A stretch of 28,216 bases of DNA from a virus. This document shows, one piece after another, positions 16,801 to 23,286 of this stretch. Location: positions 1-28,216 of the IMG/VR virus record IMGVR_UViG_3300043015_000144; one strand, given 5' to 3'. The notes under the pieces were generated by a model, which did no database searches, was not told where the DNA came from, and saw only the letters and a list, made by a program, of their open reading frames with translations. Within the stretch, counting starts at the first letter, position 1; each line of letters opens with the position of its first letter. A program made the translations under genes and the position numbers.

Positions 16801-18296
16801 ACTTAATCCGTACTCAAGACGGTGAAACCTTCTCTCTATTGACAAAAGCCCGCGAAACATATCGCAGTGAGATTGGTGATAGACTCCGCAGGGGAAGTAC
16901 GGTTCGCAAACTGGACGATGCCCGTCAAGGCCCAGAGAAAAGGGAAGTCGATGCCAATAGTATGACACGGTATCGGTACATAAATGAACAGAGCAACCCG
17001 TTCGGCTATATACGTCCCCTGACCAACAAAATCACAGGTGCTTTGAACAACAAGCCTGCAGACCAAGCTGATATTCGCAGCATGATTGATAACCTTGCAA
17101 CAGATTGGGGTGACCGTGTTGATGGACAAACTGTCTTCAATCTGGATACAGAAGAAGGCAAGGCAAAGTTCGCGGCTATTCAAAACCTAGTCAACGAACA
17201 AATCTACGCTGACTGGACAGAGCGGGCTATTGCCGTGTTCGAAAAGACAGACGGTCCTGCAAGTGTGTTAGAAGGCGGATATAGCTTCAAGAACCTTGCA
17301 GATGAAGGTTTGATGAACGACCTGACAACTGTAACCATTCGTCAAAACGGTGAGAACATCGACGTACCTTTGGTGAACTTAGGTGATATGTATTCAGAAG
17401 CCCGTGACATCAGCCGCATCATTCGGGAGAACAAAGCGGTTCGCAAACGGTACAAAGAGTTCGCAGATGATTTTGCAAACGTTGAGAGCCAAGTTCGTCG
17501 CAACGCAGACAACAATATCAAGATGGATGCAGATTCCCTGAACGCCTTGCAGCGGTTCACGGGAGATATTACACCTGACCAGTTTTACGAACAGTTTGTC
17601 TTGAATGGTAGTGAGACAAGGTTCGACACTCTTCGCGACACATTTATCCCAGCAGTTGTCAAGACAGGTAAATCTGCAGACGAAGCAGAAGCTATGTTTG
17701 ACAGGGCCGTCAGTGGTCTTGTATCAAAGGCGTTTATGAATCGTGGCGGATTAGCCCCATCACAAGGTATGCGTATGACTGCTTTGGATGGCGGCAAAAT
17801 GAAGGTTCGTCAATTCACAACACCAGAAGTTATGCTGGCAGATGTTCAGGAACATCGTGAAATGTTGGAGATGATACTAGGTGCAGACCACGTAAATTAT
17901 CTAACAGACATTGCAGACTTCCTAGACCGTGCCGCTACTTCACAAGCACGTAGCGTAGAAGGTGTTGTCAAAGGGTACTCTGTCAATGAAGGTTTGAGCC
18001 GCTTGTACAACATCAGCCGTGGCATGGTTAGCCCGCTATACGTCACTTCGGAGTTCGCAGTACGTATGGCTGCACAATCCGGCATTGAGGTATTACAGCT
18101 TGCAGCCGGTAACAAGGAAGCAGCCCGCATCATCAACAACATGTTCAAATACCCGGAACTGGTCACACGAACAGATGTAGACAACTTAAACGGACTTCTT
18201 GTAGAGTTCGCAACAACAGAACTAGCCCGCATGGGTCAACGTGAATTACCTGCCTTAATAGGAGATGAAAATGAAACCAATACCGAAGGACAATAA
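13839..18296 (+). CDS. Giant internal virion/ejection protein (T7 gp16-like position)
   Basis: With 1485 residues this is the largest product of the window. The first 90 residues are Pro/Val/Thr-rich and disordered-looking; the rest is almost all helix. Hydrophobic stretches occur near residues 210-230 (FVATGIPMMGIMGYNAAGALF), near 345 (FGVMFLENVVGMAG) and near 505-530 (AEAIGLIGMMTIGAPTTRFI). These could insert into the host envelope during DNA ejection, as proposed for T7 gp16 (1318 residues). Long charged helices follow. I do not see the lytic transglycosylase domain present in T7 gp16, so wall cutting may be done elsewhere. It starts three bases after the previous stop with only a weak ribosome site. 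Confidence 0.7.
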   Translation: MAEPQENVKPVAERDIIGFDTSGDAPATDTKPPRISIAPVENKVMLDEPVSRTTTVNDPVLDVPVTETKTLAPAAAQDVQAQQTGAAWEDVLAGKVEKVGDITINNRVLEFANSNPKAMLALRSAWAKSSQPQVPGEDVIIPFVREGEVVAAQVVQDPLMIPAAERYAQNRVNLDNLVSQYVPDPAVRQIFVDRFETGDFYNSLETRLAEAGQFVATGIPMMGIMGYNAAGALFDAKEKGTDFSSEWGARGNDIQQALDSTYKAINSVIPNPTMKMAFNDSIHDEFKRRLDAGEITLDQYNAQTMIEVDGELQPKEFITEEAAANLIDLAFNELPRSEQFGVMFLENVVGMAGPGVLRGERTLRKFQKLKDSYKGTAMGRILDDVDDPFEAAQIINQAEGRNKINLKALSIGVSQQRTTQAMGRLNDDLRNTDLEMDALVRKGVAKNSAEYKVLEGKRQNLINRKMQSMYTLKAYPYLKQNVEDALILSAGQLAGRAYLSSAYGMDPMAAEAIGLIGMMTIGAPTTRFIGGQASKFLSAPRGGVGSNVAAVADFMTFGKYKGFNITDNTLKDYEAATGIKLTAEQRKAINYSIYLVNNTSSPAAREKILKAVDDYVELQDRIVSQFPEESRDKAKELFTMSFAQSSNLGPLAALHAMSINKIDAKKLKNMDATYMVELMKQADAQVRATELALDNFQEFVRVTDGIADRESIQAMLDNTRNATAKFKDDLNRRSESTLEILGDIRKQVLSDPTIDVPEGFLDNLVEADVALKKRLGQIVDERKTIGEVVTDIYAGVTDRVSSLKSRRGKGRGYVAGLSRAMEDALDAHLESMYAKGKAAYNAVREAAKTAPPIDMHDAVIDLMSKAGETDMARFFSPSGQFFAGRMGRIAYRTFDDMVKRTIPAETMGEIRQTLVANGFGQELVENMSDLEIALEMQRISPSFRPFAQANAYEVDEMRRAFRDYAYGVRESKPELGREVQMFAANMDNLIRTQDGETFSLLTKARETYRSEIGDRLRRGSTVRKLDDARQGPEKREVDANSMTRYRYINEQSNPFGYIRPLTNKITGALNNKPADQADIRSMIDNLATDWGDRVDGQTVFNLDTEEGKAKFAAIQNLVNEQIYADWTERAIAVFEKTDGPASVLEGGYSFKNLADEGLMNDLTTVTIRQNGENIDVPLVNLGDMYSEARDISRIIRENKAVRKRYKEFADDFANVESQVRRNADNNIKMDADSLNALQRFTGDITPDQFYEQFVLNGSETRFDTLRDTFIPAVVKTGKSADEAEAMFDRAVSGLVSKAFMNRGGLAPSQGMRMTALDGGKMKVRQFTTPEVMLADVQEHREMLEMILGADHVNYLTDIADFLDRAATSQARSVEGVVKGYSVNEGLSRLYNISRGMVSPLYVTSEFAVRMAAQSGIEVLQLAAGNKEAARIINNMFKYPELVTRTDVDNLNGLLVEFATTELARMGQRELPALIGDENETNTEGQ
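18260..18264 (+). promoter_or_regulatory. Ribosome site deciding the start at 18271
   Basis: AGGAG ends directly before an ATG at 18265 but six bases before a second in-frame ATG at 18271. Normal spacing is five to nine bases, so the second ATG is the better start. Confidence 0.6.
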
Positions 18297-18510
18297 GGGA
18301 CTTGCCAAGCTACCCAAGCCTGTTCGCAACAAGATGGGCTTCATGGCTCGTGGCGGCAAGACCAAGGGCTATGCCTATGGCTCAATGGTTCGCAGCCCTA
18401 TGAACCCAGAGACAAGCATGACAAGCATGTTCAATCCTATGCAACCTCGTCAGCAAAAGGGCATGGGTATGATGTACGGTGGAAAGGCCAAGAAGAAGAA
18501 TGGCTACTAA
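18271..18510 (+). CDS. Small basic Gly/Met-rich protein
   Basis: The 79-residue product is strongly basic: MKPIPKDNKGLAKLPKPVRN, then FMARGGKTKGYAYGSMV, a Met/Pro/Gln-rich middle (SMTSMFNPMQPRQQKGMGMM) and a KAKKKNGY end. It overlaps the end of the giant virion gene by 26 bases in another frame. The composition (Lys, Gly, Met, few acids) suggests nucleic-acid contact or packing inside the particle. Marine podophages often carry such short basic proteins after the internal virion genes. No family with a known function is recognised. An ATG two codons earlier is possible but badly spaced from the ribosome site. Confidence 0.65.
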   Translation: MKPIPKDNKGLAKLPKPVRNKMGFMARGGKTKGYAYGSMVRSPMNPETSMTSMFNPMQPRQQKGMGMMYGGKAKKKNGY

Positions 18511-18655
18511 AATCAAAACCGTTCCTGCACCTAAAGGCTATCACTGGATGAAGAAGGGCAGTGGATACCAGCTAATGAAAAACCCCAAGGACGGCTATAA
18601 GCGTCACAAGGGGTCTAGTTTACGGGCTAGGTTTAAGGTTCAAGAAAAGCACTAG
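18500..18655 (+). CDS. Tiny basic protein at the end of the structural arm
   Basis: A 51-residue frame begins at an ATG overlapping the previous gene's end by 11 bases. It reads MATKIKTVPAPKGYHWMKKG, then YQLMKNPKDGYKRHKGSS and an end in LRARFKVQEKH. It is very basic, with about a third Lys/Arg/His. PKGYHWM followed by GYxLM looks like a small conserved beta unit, also seen as a short C-terminal element in other phage proteins. Its stop TAG sits inside CTAG, the same four bases that form the stop of the converging gene on the other strand. Overlap with its upstream neighbour and sensible composition support a real gene. Confidence 0.65.
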   Translation: MATKIKTVPAPKGYHWMKKGSGYQLMKNPKDGYKRHKGSSLRARFKVQEKH

Positions 18656-18876
18656 ATATAGCGGCTAGACTTCTCCATCATTTCATCACCAACAGACTTT
18701 AAATAACGTAAAAGACTTGCTACCTTGAAGGTTCCTTCATACTGTGGCAGGTCTTTTTCCATTAGGCGAGCAAACTGGTCGGGGTCTACACACTCCAAAT
18801 CCATCTCTACATTGCCCTTGTCATTTAGATGAGCCGTGAGTTTAAAGAGTTCAGCTTTAGGATGTTTGTTGCTCAT
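18652..18876 (-). CDS. Small protein, last gene of the replication arm
   Basis: The 74-residue product reads MSNKHPKAELFKLTAHLND, then GNVEMDLECVDPDQFARLME and a helical end (ASLLRYLKSVGDEMMEKSSRYI). It is acidic to neutral with a strand-then-helix look. Its start overlaps the end of the upstream nuclease-like gene by 20 bases. It is the distal gene of the leftward operon and stops on CTAG shared with the rightward arm. No family is recognised. Confidence 0.65.
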   Translation of the reverse strand: MSNKHPKAELFKLTAHLNDKGNVEMDLECVDPDQFARLMEKDLPQYEGTFKVASLLRYLKSVGDEMMEKSSRYI

Positions 18877-19282
18877 CTTTATACGCCTTAATTACATCTG
18901 TTGAAAACAACTTCTGTAGATTCAGAAGGTACATCCGTGAAGCGTTGTTGTCTCCACCGCTCACGGATTTTTTGTAATCTAAATTATTTATGATGCGTTT
19001 CAAGGACGGCACGTCAAACACCAAGGTTGCAAAAGTGTCGTCACCAATGCAAAGGTTGTGGAACCAGTAGTCTGCTTCAGTTGCTTCTATGCCACTGGGC
19101 TTGCCATAGGATTCGTACTCTATGGCTATGTTGCCAGTTTTCATCCACATGCCACGTTCAGATTTAACCTCAATCTTTTTATCTGTAAGCATGTTCGCAA
19201 CTTGTTGTTCGCGAACCTTGCCGTAGGATAAATCGATATCGAACTTCTTGCGGTCACAGACTGCCGGTTCCATCGAGGTCAT
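18857..19282 (-). CDS. Putative PD-(D/E)XK nuclease
   Basis: The protein has 141 residues. Residues 16-62 read DIDLSYGKVREQQVANML, then KKIEVKSERG and TGNIAIEYESYGKPSG. A Glu in a first helix (E25), then a xxEVK pair (E38, K40) and a strand with Glu (E55), is the usual layout of the restriction-endonuclease fold. A following EATEADYWFHN helix is also common in this group. It could act as a recombination or repair nuclease, or cut host DNA. The start overlaps the upstream gene by four bases (ATGA). The fold is inferred by eye from the motif order; no specific family is claimed. Confidence 0.6.
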   Translation of the reverse strand: MTSMEPAVCDRKKFDIDLSYGKVREQQVANMLTDKKIEVKSERGMWMKTGNIAIEYESYGKPSGIEATEADYWFHNLCIGDDTFATLVFDVPSLKRIINNLDYKKSVSGGDNNASRMYLLNLQKLFSTDVIKAYKDEQQTS

Positions 19283-19503
19283 GCTGCCTCTCCCTCTTCG
19301 TTCTTCTCTTGAACAGATTCAACCAACATGTTCGTAAAGGCAGACTGTGCTGTTCGAAGCTGGTCGATGCCAAACTGCGCCTGTGCAATCTTACCGTTCA
19401 AATCACGAATCTGGTTGATGATGTACTTCTGCTTGTCTTCCAAAGTATCGAAATCGTACTCTGTTCCATCAATCGTAATGATGTCTTTTTGTTCTTCACT
19501 CAC
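19279..19503 (-). CDS. DUF6447-like small helical protein, GTG start
   Basis: The 74-residue protein begins SEEQKDIITIDGTEYDFDTLEDKQK-like (given here only in part) and continues as a helical hairpin or coiled coil (YIINQIRDLNGKIAQAQ, FGIDQLRTAQSAFTN). A short ITIDGxEYD strand followed by a long helical stretch with a late xxLxxAQxAF is the pattern of DUF6447, a small phage family of unknown role. I place the start at the GTG at 19503 because AGGAG lies seven bases upstream; a TTG five codons earlier would contain that site. It overlaps the zinc ribbon gene by eight bases. Confidence 0.65.
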   Translation of the reverse strand: MSEEQKDIITIDGTEYDFDTLEDKQKYIINQIRDLNGKIAQAQFGIDQLRTAQSAFTNMLVESVQEKNEEGEAA

Positions 19504-19654
19504 TGGTATTCTCCTCAATGTTAGGTAACCAAACTTCTACATCTGAACCACATTTGGGACAGTGCAGGAATGTGACCATAATGTAGTACAAATCATCATC
19601 CCTGTCAACATCACTATCCCAAATAAGTTCAGTTTTGCAATGCCAGCAGTTCAT
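19496..19654 (-). CDS. Short zinc ribbon protein (52 residues)
   Basis: The frame encodes MNCWHCKTELIWDSDVD, a middle with DDLYYIMVTFLHCPKCGSD, and an end in VEVWLPNIEENTSE. Two knuckles, C3-x2-C6 and C32-x2-C35, are placed as in a zinc ribbon; the second is the classic CPKCG form. Its ATG overlaps the stop of the ribonucleotide reductase by four bases (ATGA), and its stop overlaps the next start. It may bind nucleic acid or act as a transcription or replication adaptor. Small size makes it easy to miss, but coupling at both ends and the four cysteines argue that it is real. Confidence 0.75.
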   Translation of the reverse strand: MNCWHCKTELIWDSDVDRDDDLYYIMVTFLHCPKCGSDVEVWLPNIEENTSE

Positions 19655-21579
19655 GCTGCACTCAGGTCCACGACTTCACAGACCCCTGCTGTACAGGCTA
19701 GTTCCCGCGAACCACTGGTGTTATCTTCCTTTTCGAACTCAGATAACTTATCCCAGTCAATCGTGACAACTTCCATGCGCTGCTTCCATTCTAGGTACTC
19801 ATCAGGTTCGATGTCCTGATATGGAGCCTGTTGGTACGTGTGGTCACTGTGCGGCAAGAACGACACACCAGAGGCAACGTCAAAGTTCTCGTAGACCCAA
19901 GCCCCCACGTCCATCCATTCGTGTTCCTTGACAGACACAGTGATAGATGGTTTGTGTTCGGACCAGTGGATAGCATAAGTCTTCCACAACTCTAGCTGCT
20001 CAATGGCAGTTGTTTGTGTTCGGGTAACAGCACCATCCGGTGCCTTCATAGGGAAGCTAAAGACGGTTGTTGAGTCCGGCTTCATAACGTCACGCTCTGC
20101 AGGGACACCACTATTAATCAGGAACTGTGTCAGGGGGTCTTTGTTATCTCCGCGAACGGTTCTGATGAAGTAGTCGTTGTGTCTTGCATGTATCCCGCTC
20201 GCTGCGTCCACCAGTTGTGACACAGTACCCGACGGCTTTACACAAGTGATTGCAGCCGACTGTGGGATTCCAAGCATGTTCGCAAACTCCTTGTTTGTCT
20301 CCACTGCGACTTCGCGCATCTCTTCGAGCCAACGCTTGCTGTCTGTATTTTTGGATAAAACGGGATGGTCCATGATACCAGTCAAGGACACGCCTAACAA
20401 ACGCTCTTCCTCTGTATTGTCTTTCCATATCTTCCTCAAGTATTTAAAATCAGTTAGGGTTGACTGCAAGGTTCCAAGAATGGTAGCTACTCGAACCTTT
20501 GCCTTTAGGTCTTCCAAGGAATCCATTTCGCGAACCACTACTTCCGACAGGTTGCAAAACTGGTAGCCCCGCAAGATAATCTCAGAACAGGGGTTTGTAC
20601 CCCACATATGGCCTGTTTCACGACGACCGTTGCGGGCAACCTGCTTGTCAGCAGCCTCACGGTTGAACATACCACGCTCACCAGACTTGCTGTCGTACAG
20701 GGCAAGCCATTCACGCATGAACGTACCCATCTCAGGCTTTGTCTTGTAAGACACAGAATTGTTCGCCAACGCCCGCTGCGGCTCTGTCTCCCACCACATG
20801 CCAGACTTAGCATGTGCCATCTGGTCATCGTTGAGGTTCGACAAGCTGATGAGTGCGCTGCGGCGAACACCGCCTACAACAACAATCTCGCCAATCTTAC
20901 ACATCAAGTCGTGGCACTCAATCGGAAACAGTCTGCGACCACGTGCCTTCTTGAATATCTCAACAGCAAAGTTAAAGAGGTCAGCAAGAGGTTGTGGACC
21001 ACTAGCACGTCCACCCATAACCTTTAGCCGCGCACCAGCTTCACGAACCTCGCTCATGTCCCACGATGGAACCTGACCAGCGTATAGTAACGCAACAAGT
21101 TCGCGAAGTGCCTTTGCCCATCCGGGCTTGCTGTCGCCTACTTTAATCACAGTATCTGAATCATTGAAGTTGTCGCTAACCACAGGCAGCTTATCTACAT
21201 TCTCACGTTCAACAGAGAAACCAACACCTGTACCGCACATCAAGATGTACATGCACTCATCAAAGGCACGAGGGCTGTCAACAGGAATGTAGCTACAGTT
21301 GTAGCCGCAGACATTATCTCGTGCAAGGGCAGGGCCTGCAGTCATCATTGCCCGCATCGATGGCATCACCCTCAGGGACAGGATACCTTCCTCGATTTCT
21401 TCGCGAACAGACGTAGGCAGTTCTACACCGCACTTACCTTTTACCTGTTCGAGCATAAAAGATATGTAGCGGTCTACAGTCTCACTCCAGTTCTCTCTGC
21501 GCTGTTCGCCATCTATCCAGCGAGCATAGCGTGACTTGTGAATGAATTGTTGATACGGTGTTGGTAGTTGGTTACTCAT
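19651..21579 (-). CDS. nrdJ: Class II (B12-dependent) ribonucleoside-triphosphate reductase
   Basis: This 642-residue enzyme reduces ribonucleotides to deoxyribonucleotides with adenosylcobalamin, needing no oxygen and no second subunit. The key residues are visible. TNPCSEI at 328-334 gives the thiyl cysteine C331 and E333. C342 lies 11 residues later, as C419 follows C408 in the Lactobacillus leichmannii enzyme. C95 in YNCSYIPVD is the likely partner cysteine. A CVKPSGTVSQL loop follows, and the end carries the reducing pair C629/C634 (CTAGVC). It is about 100 residues shorter than the Lactobacillus enzyme, common for phage forms. It overlaps genes on both sides by four bases and sits beside MazG-like and DUF3310 genes, so this is the nucleotide-supply block. 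Confidence 0.93.
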   Translation of the reverse strand: MSNQLPTPYQQFIHKSRYARWIDGEQRRENWSETVDRYISFMLEQVKGKCGVELPTSVREEIEEGILSLRVMPSMRAMMTAGPALARDNVCGYNCSYIPVDSPRAFDECMYILMCGTGVGFSVERENVDKLPVVSDNFNDSDTVIKVGDSKPGWAKALRELVALLYAGQVPSWDMSEVREAGARLKVMGGRASGPQPLADLFNFAVEIFKKARGRRLFPIECHDLMCKIGEIVVVGGVRRSALISLSNLNDDQMAHAKSGMWWETEPQRALANNSVSYKTKPEMGTFMREWLALYDSKSGERGMFNREAADKQVARNGRRETGHMWGTNPCSEIILRGYQFCNLSEVVVREMDSLEDLKAKVRVATILGTLQSTLTDFKYLRKIWKDNTEEERLLGVSLTGIMDHPVLSKNTDSKRWLEEMREVAVETNKEFANMLGIPQSAAITCVKPSGTVSQLVDAASGIHARHNDYFIRTVRGDNKDPLTQFLINSGVPAERDVMKPDSTTVFSFPMKAPDGAVTRTQTTAIEQLELWKTYAIHWSEHKPSITVSVKEHEWMDVGAWVYENFDVASGVSFLPHSDHTYQQAPYQDIEPDEYLEWKQRMEVVTIDWDKLSEFEKEDNTSGSRELACTAGVCEVVDLSAA

Positions 21580-21863
21580 TTGTTCTCTCCTCGAACCTCT
21601 AATAGTTTATTTAAATACCACTGCGCTTTCTTCAAATCCTCGTTACCATTCTTGTAACGATATCGCCACAGGTATTTCATTATGTTTCCTTGCAGGTAAT
21701 ATTCGAACCCGTCAAGGGTTGCAGCTTGGATTGCATCTATGCACTCTGTTCCCGCTGCGTTGTAGTGAGGCGGACTGTTGACCATATCAACACCGCCATA
21801 GGCCATCTTACCGGCCTGTTCATTTTCATCTTCCATACACTTCATGTATGCCTCGTGTCTCAT
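21576..21863 (-). CDS. DUF3310 protein
   Basis: The 95-residue protein contains [20 protein letters not shown] at about residues 28-47, then [21 protein letters not shown] and [15 protein letters not shown]. The order PPHY, ECIDAI, GNxxKYLWRY, KNGxEDLKKAxWYL is diagnostic for DUF3310, sometimes labelled a nucleotide kinase-like phage protein. Its true reaction is not established. Four-base ATGA overlaps link it to the MazG-like gene before it and the reductase after it, which supports a nucleotide-metabolism role. Start is set by the ATGA overlap. Confidence 0.9.
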   Translation of the reverse strand: MRHEAYMKCMEDENEQAGKMAYGGVDMVNSPPHYNAAGTECIDAIQAATLDGFEYYLQGNIMKYLWRYRYKNGNEDLKKAQWYLNKLLEVRGENK

Positions 21864-22180
21864 CTGTCGTCTCCGCTGCCTTGCAAAGCGTTGCGAATTT
21901 TACGGTTATATAATTTGTCTAGATTCATCTGTGCCACTTCTTCTAGGCTGTAGCCCAAGTCTCGTGCCAAGATTGCAACGTACCATAGCACGTCACCTAG
22001 TTCTTTTGCAATATCATCTTTGTAGAAAAGATGAGGTTCGCCGTCACGAAGAATCTTCTTTACCTTGTCTGCTACCTCACCAGCTTCTCCTGCCAAACCC
22101 AATGCAGGGTAAACAACAGAATACTCGTTTGGATAGATAGCAGTATCCTCTGCTCTCATTTGAAATTCATCTAACTTCAT
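21860..22180 (-). CDS. MazG-like nucleotide pyrophosphohydrolase
   Basis: The 106-residue protein has the all-alpha NTP pyrophosphatase signature: [16 protein letters not shown] (the ExxE metal helix, about residues 27-42), then [18 protein letters not shown] (the second ExxD metal helix, about 59-76). It would hydrolyse NTPs or dNTPs to monophosphates and pyrophosphate. In phages, such enzymes may clear damaged nucleotides, feed DNA synthesis or alter host signalling; the substrate cannot be read from sequence. Its length fits single-domain MazG-like proteins. ATGA overlaps tie it to both neighbours. Confidence 0.88.
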   Translation of the reverse strand: MKLDEFQMRAEDTAIYPNEYSVVYPALGLAGEAGEVADKVKKILRDGEPHLFYKDDIAKELGDVLWYVAILARDLGYSLEEVAQMNLDKLYNRKIRNALQGSGDDR

Positions 22181-22530
22181 TGCTTTGTTCCAAAATCTAC
22201 TTTAACTATGTTTTCATCACGACTGGTTATACGGTCACGAGGTTCGAACTCCACGCCCTCATCCTCTAGTTCCTGTAGGATAGTATCCTTCATTTCCATA
22301 AAAGATATGCGGGCTAACCCTGCTTGTATGAGTCTGTCGAAGTCGTTCTCTAGCATCTCAACAATCCCTTGTTGTGCCACGAACCCTGCGTCCATGTATT
22401 CTTCATCGTCAGGTAAAGGAGTTGTATCGTAGGCTGTCATATTGAAGCTTTCATCATCCTTTCTTTTTAAGATAATGTACCACCGGTCAGGCAACAAGCT
22501 ACCAACCTCATAATCCCTATCATCCGTCAT
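22177..22530 (-). CDS. Acidic protein of unknown function
   Basis: The 117-residue product starts [20 protein letters not shown], with [20 protein letters not shown], then a helical region ([20 protein letters not shown]) and an acidic tail ([14 protein letters not shown]). I chose the ATG at 22530, which has GGAG upstream and overlaps the endonuclease gene by only 11 bases; longer starts would run far into that gene. It overlaps the MazG-like gene by four bases. No catalytic motif is visible. A role in nucleotide metabolism or host takeover is a guess from context. Confidence 0.65.
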   Translation of the reverse strand: MTDDRDYEVGSLLPDRWYIILKRKDDESFNMTAYDTTPLPDDEEYMDAGFVAQQGIVEMLENDFDRLIQAGLARISFMEMKDTILQELEDEGVEFEPRDRITSRDENIVKVDFGTKQ

Positions 22531-22894
22531 TTTTAAACCACTCCTCTGGCACACTACCTTCTGCCCATGGGAAACCATAACGATTCGCCCAATCAGCATA
22601 ACTGGTCTTGCTGCCTCTGTAAATCTTGTTCGTGGCCCGAACGAATACAAAGCGAATATCCAAGTCGGGGTATTGTTGTTTGATTAGCTGCATCTTTACC
22701 CTGTCGCCCTTATCTAAATGACCCTTCGCTTCTATGTAGATATCTTGTTCAGGTAAATAGAAGTCTGGCGTATATGTTCGCGGCTTGGGTATGTATTGTA
22801 GCTTTGCCTGTTCGTACTCGAAGGCAATCTTTTTCTCTGCCAGTGACCTAGCAAGGTTAATCTCGAACTGTGAACGGTAACGTGTTTGTCTCAT
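22520..22894 (-). CDS. T7 endonuclease I-like Holliday junction resolvase
   Basis: The 124-residue protein matches T7 gp3 along its length: RSQFEINLARSLAEKKIAFEYE, TYTPDFYLPEQDIYIEAKG, then PDLDIRFVFVRATNKIYRGS, TSYADWANRYGF and VPEEWF. The four T7 catalytic residues E20, D55, E65 and K67 correspond to E11, D44, E55 and K57. It should cut branched DNA, clearing recombination and replication junctions and helping break down host DNA. I place the start at the ATG at 22894 because it forms an ATGA overlap with the upstream gene. A start at 23017 would add 41 basic residues but overlap the previous gene by 127 bases. T7 gp3 has slightly more N-terminal sequence than the short form. Confidence 0.88.
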   Translation of the reverse strand: MRQTRYRSQFEINLARSLAEKKIAFEYEQAKLQYIPKPRTYTPDFYLPEQDIYIEAKGHLDKGDRVKMQLIKQQYPDLDIRFVFVRATNKIYRGSKTSYADWANRYGFPWAEGSVPEEWFKNDG

Positions 22895-23286
22895 AATCCT
22901 AGCAGCGGAAATCCCGCCTTCACCCCTTCTAGCCTTTTTAACAGATACTGTCCTACTTTTGGGGACCGTTTTTCTAGCTGCGATATTTCTTTTGAGATTT
23001 CCATTGTCGGTAGGCATACTACCAACCCCTGTCGCAAGTGATGAGCAATGTTCTGAAATTCCTCTTCTATGAGTTTTATGTCACGTACTTCTGTGTCTGA
23101 CTTCAAGGAACCGTCTGGCGAGTAGTTGTCTCGTAAAGTAAGGGGTAGGGATATTTCCAAGCTGCGAACCCTGACAGTAGAACGACCACCCCCACGACGT
23201 TCATGTGACTCCACGAACACACAGTAAAGCTGCGGATTCAAGTCGAACAGTTCGTGGGGGTACTCACGTGTGTACAAAACAGGCAT
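22891..23286 (-). CDS. Unknown protein between two nuclease genes
   Basis: The 131-residue product reads MPVLYTREYPHELFDLN, with QLYCVFVESHERRGGGR, then VRSLEISLPLTLRDNYS and a helical second half (IEEEFQNIAHHLRQG, ISKEISQLEKRSPKVGQYLLK). A CVFVESHERR strand plus a basic loop could contact DNA. It overlaps the Cas4-like gene by one base (TGATG) and the endonuclease gene by four, so it is firmly inside the DNA-processing part of the operon. I do not recognise a characterised family. A nuclease partner or regulator is possible but unsupported. Confidence 0.7.
   Translation of the reverse strand: MPVLYTREYPHELFDLNPQLYCVFVESHERRGGGRSTVRVRSLEISLPLTLRDNYSPDGSLKSDTEVRDIKLIEEEFQNIAHHLRQGLVVCLPTMEISKEISQLEKRSPKVGQYLLKRLEGVKAGFPLLGL

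Noticed and set aside
18582-18615. ACCCC...GGGGT inverted repeat as a terminator
   Set aside because: The stem is only five pairs with a loop of about 24 bases and no T-run, and it lies in a coding frame.
22236-22256. GGTTCGAACTCC resembling a tRNA T-arm
   Set aside because: It lies inside the 117-residue protein gene, and I could not build an acceptor stem or anticodon arm around it. GTTCG is simply common in this DNA.
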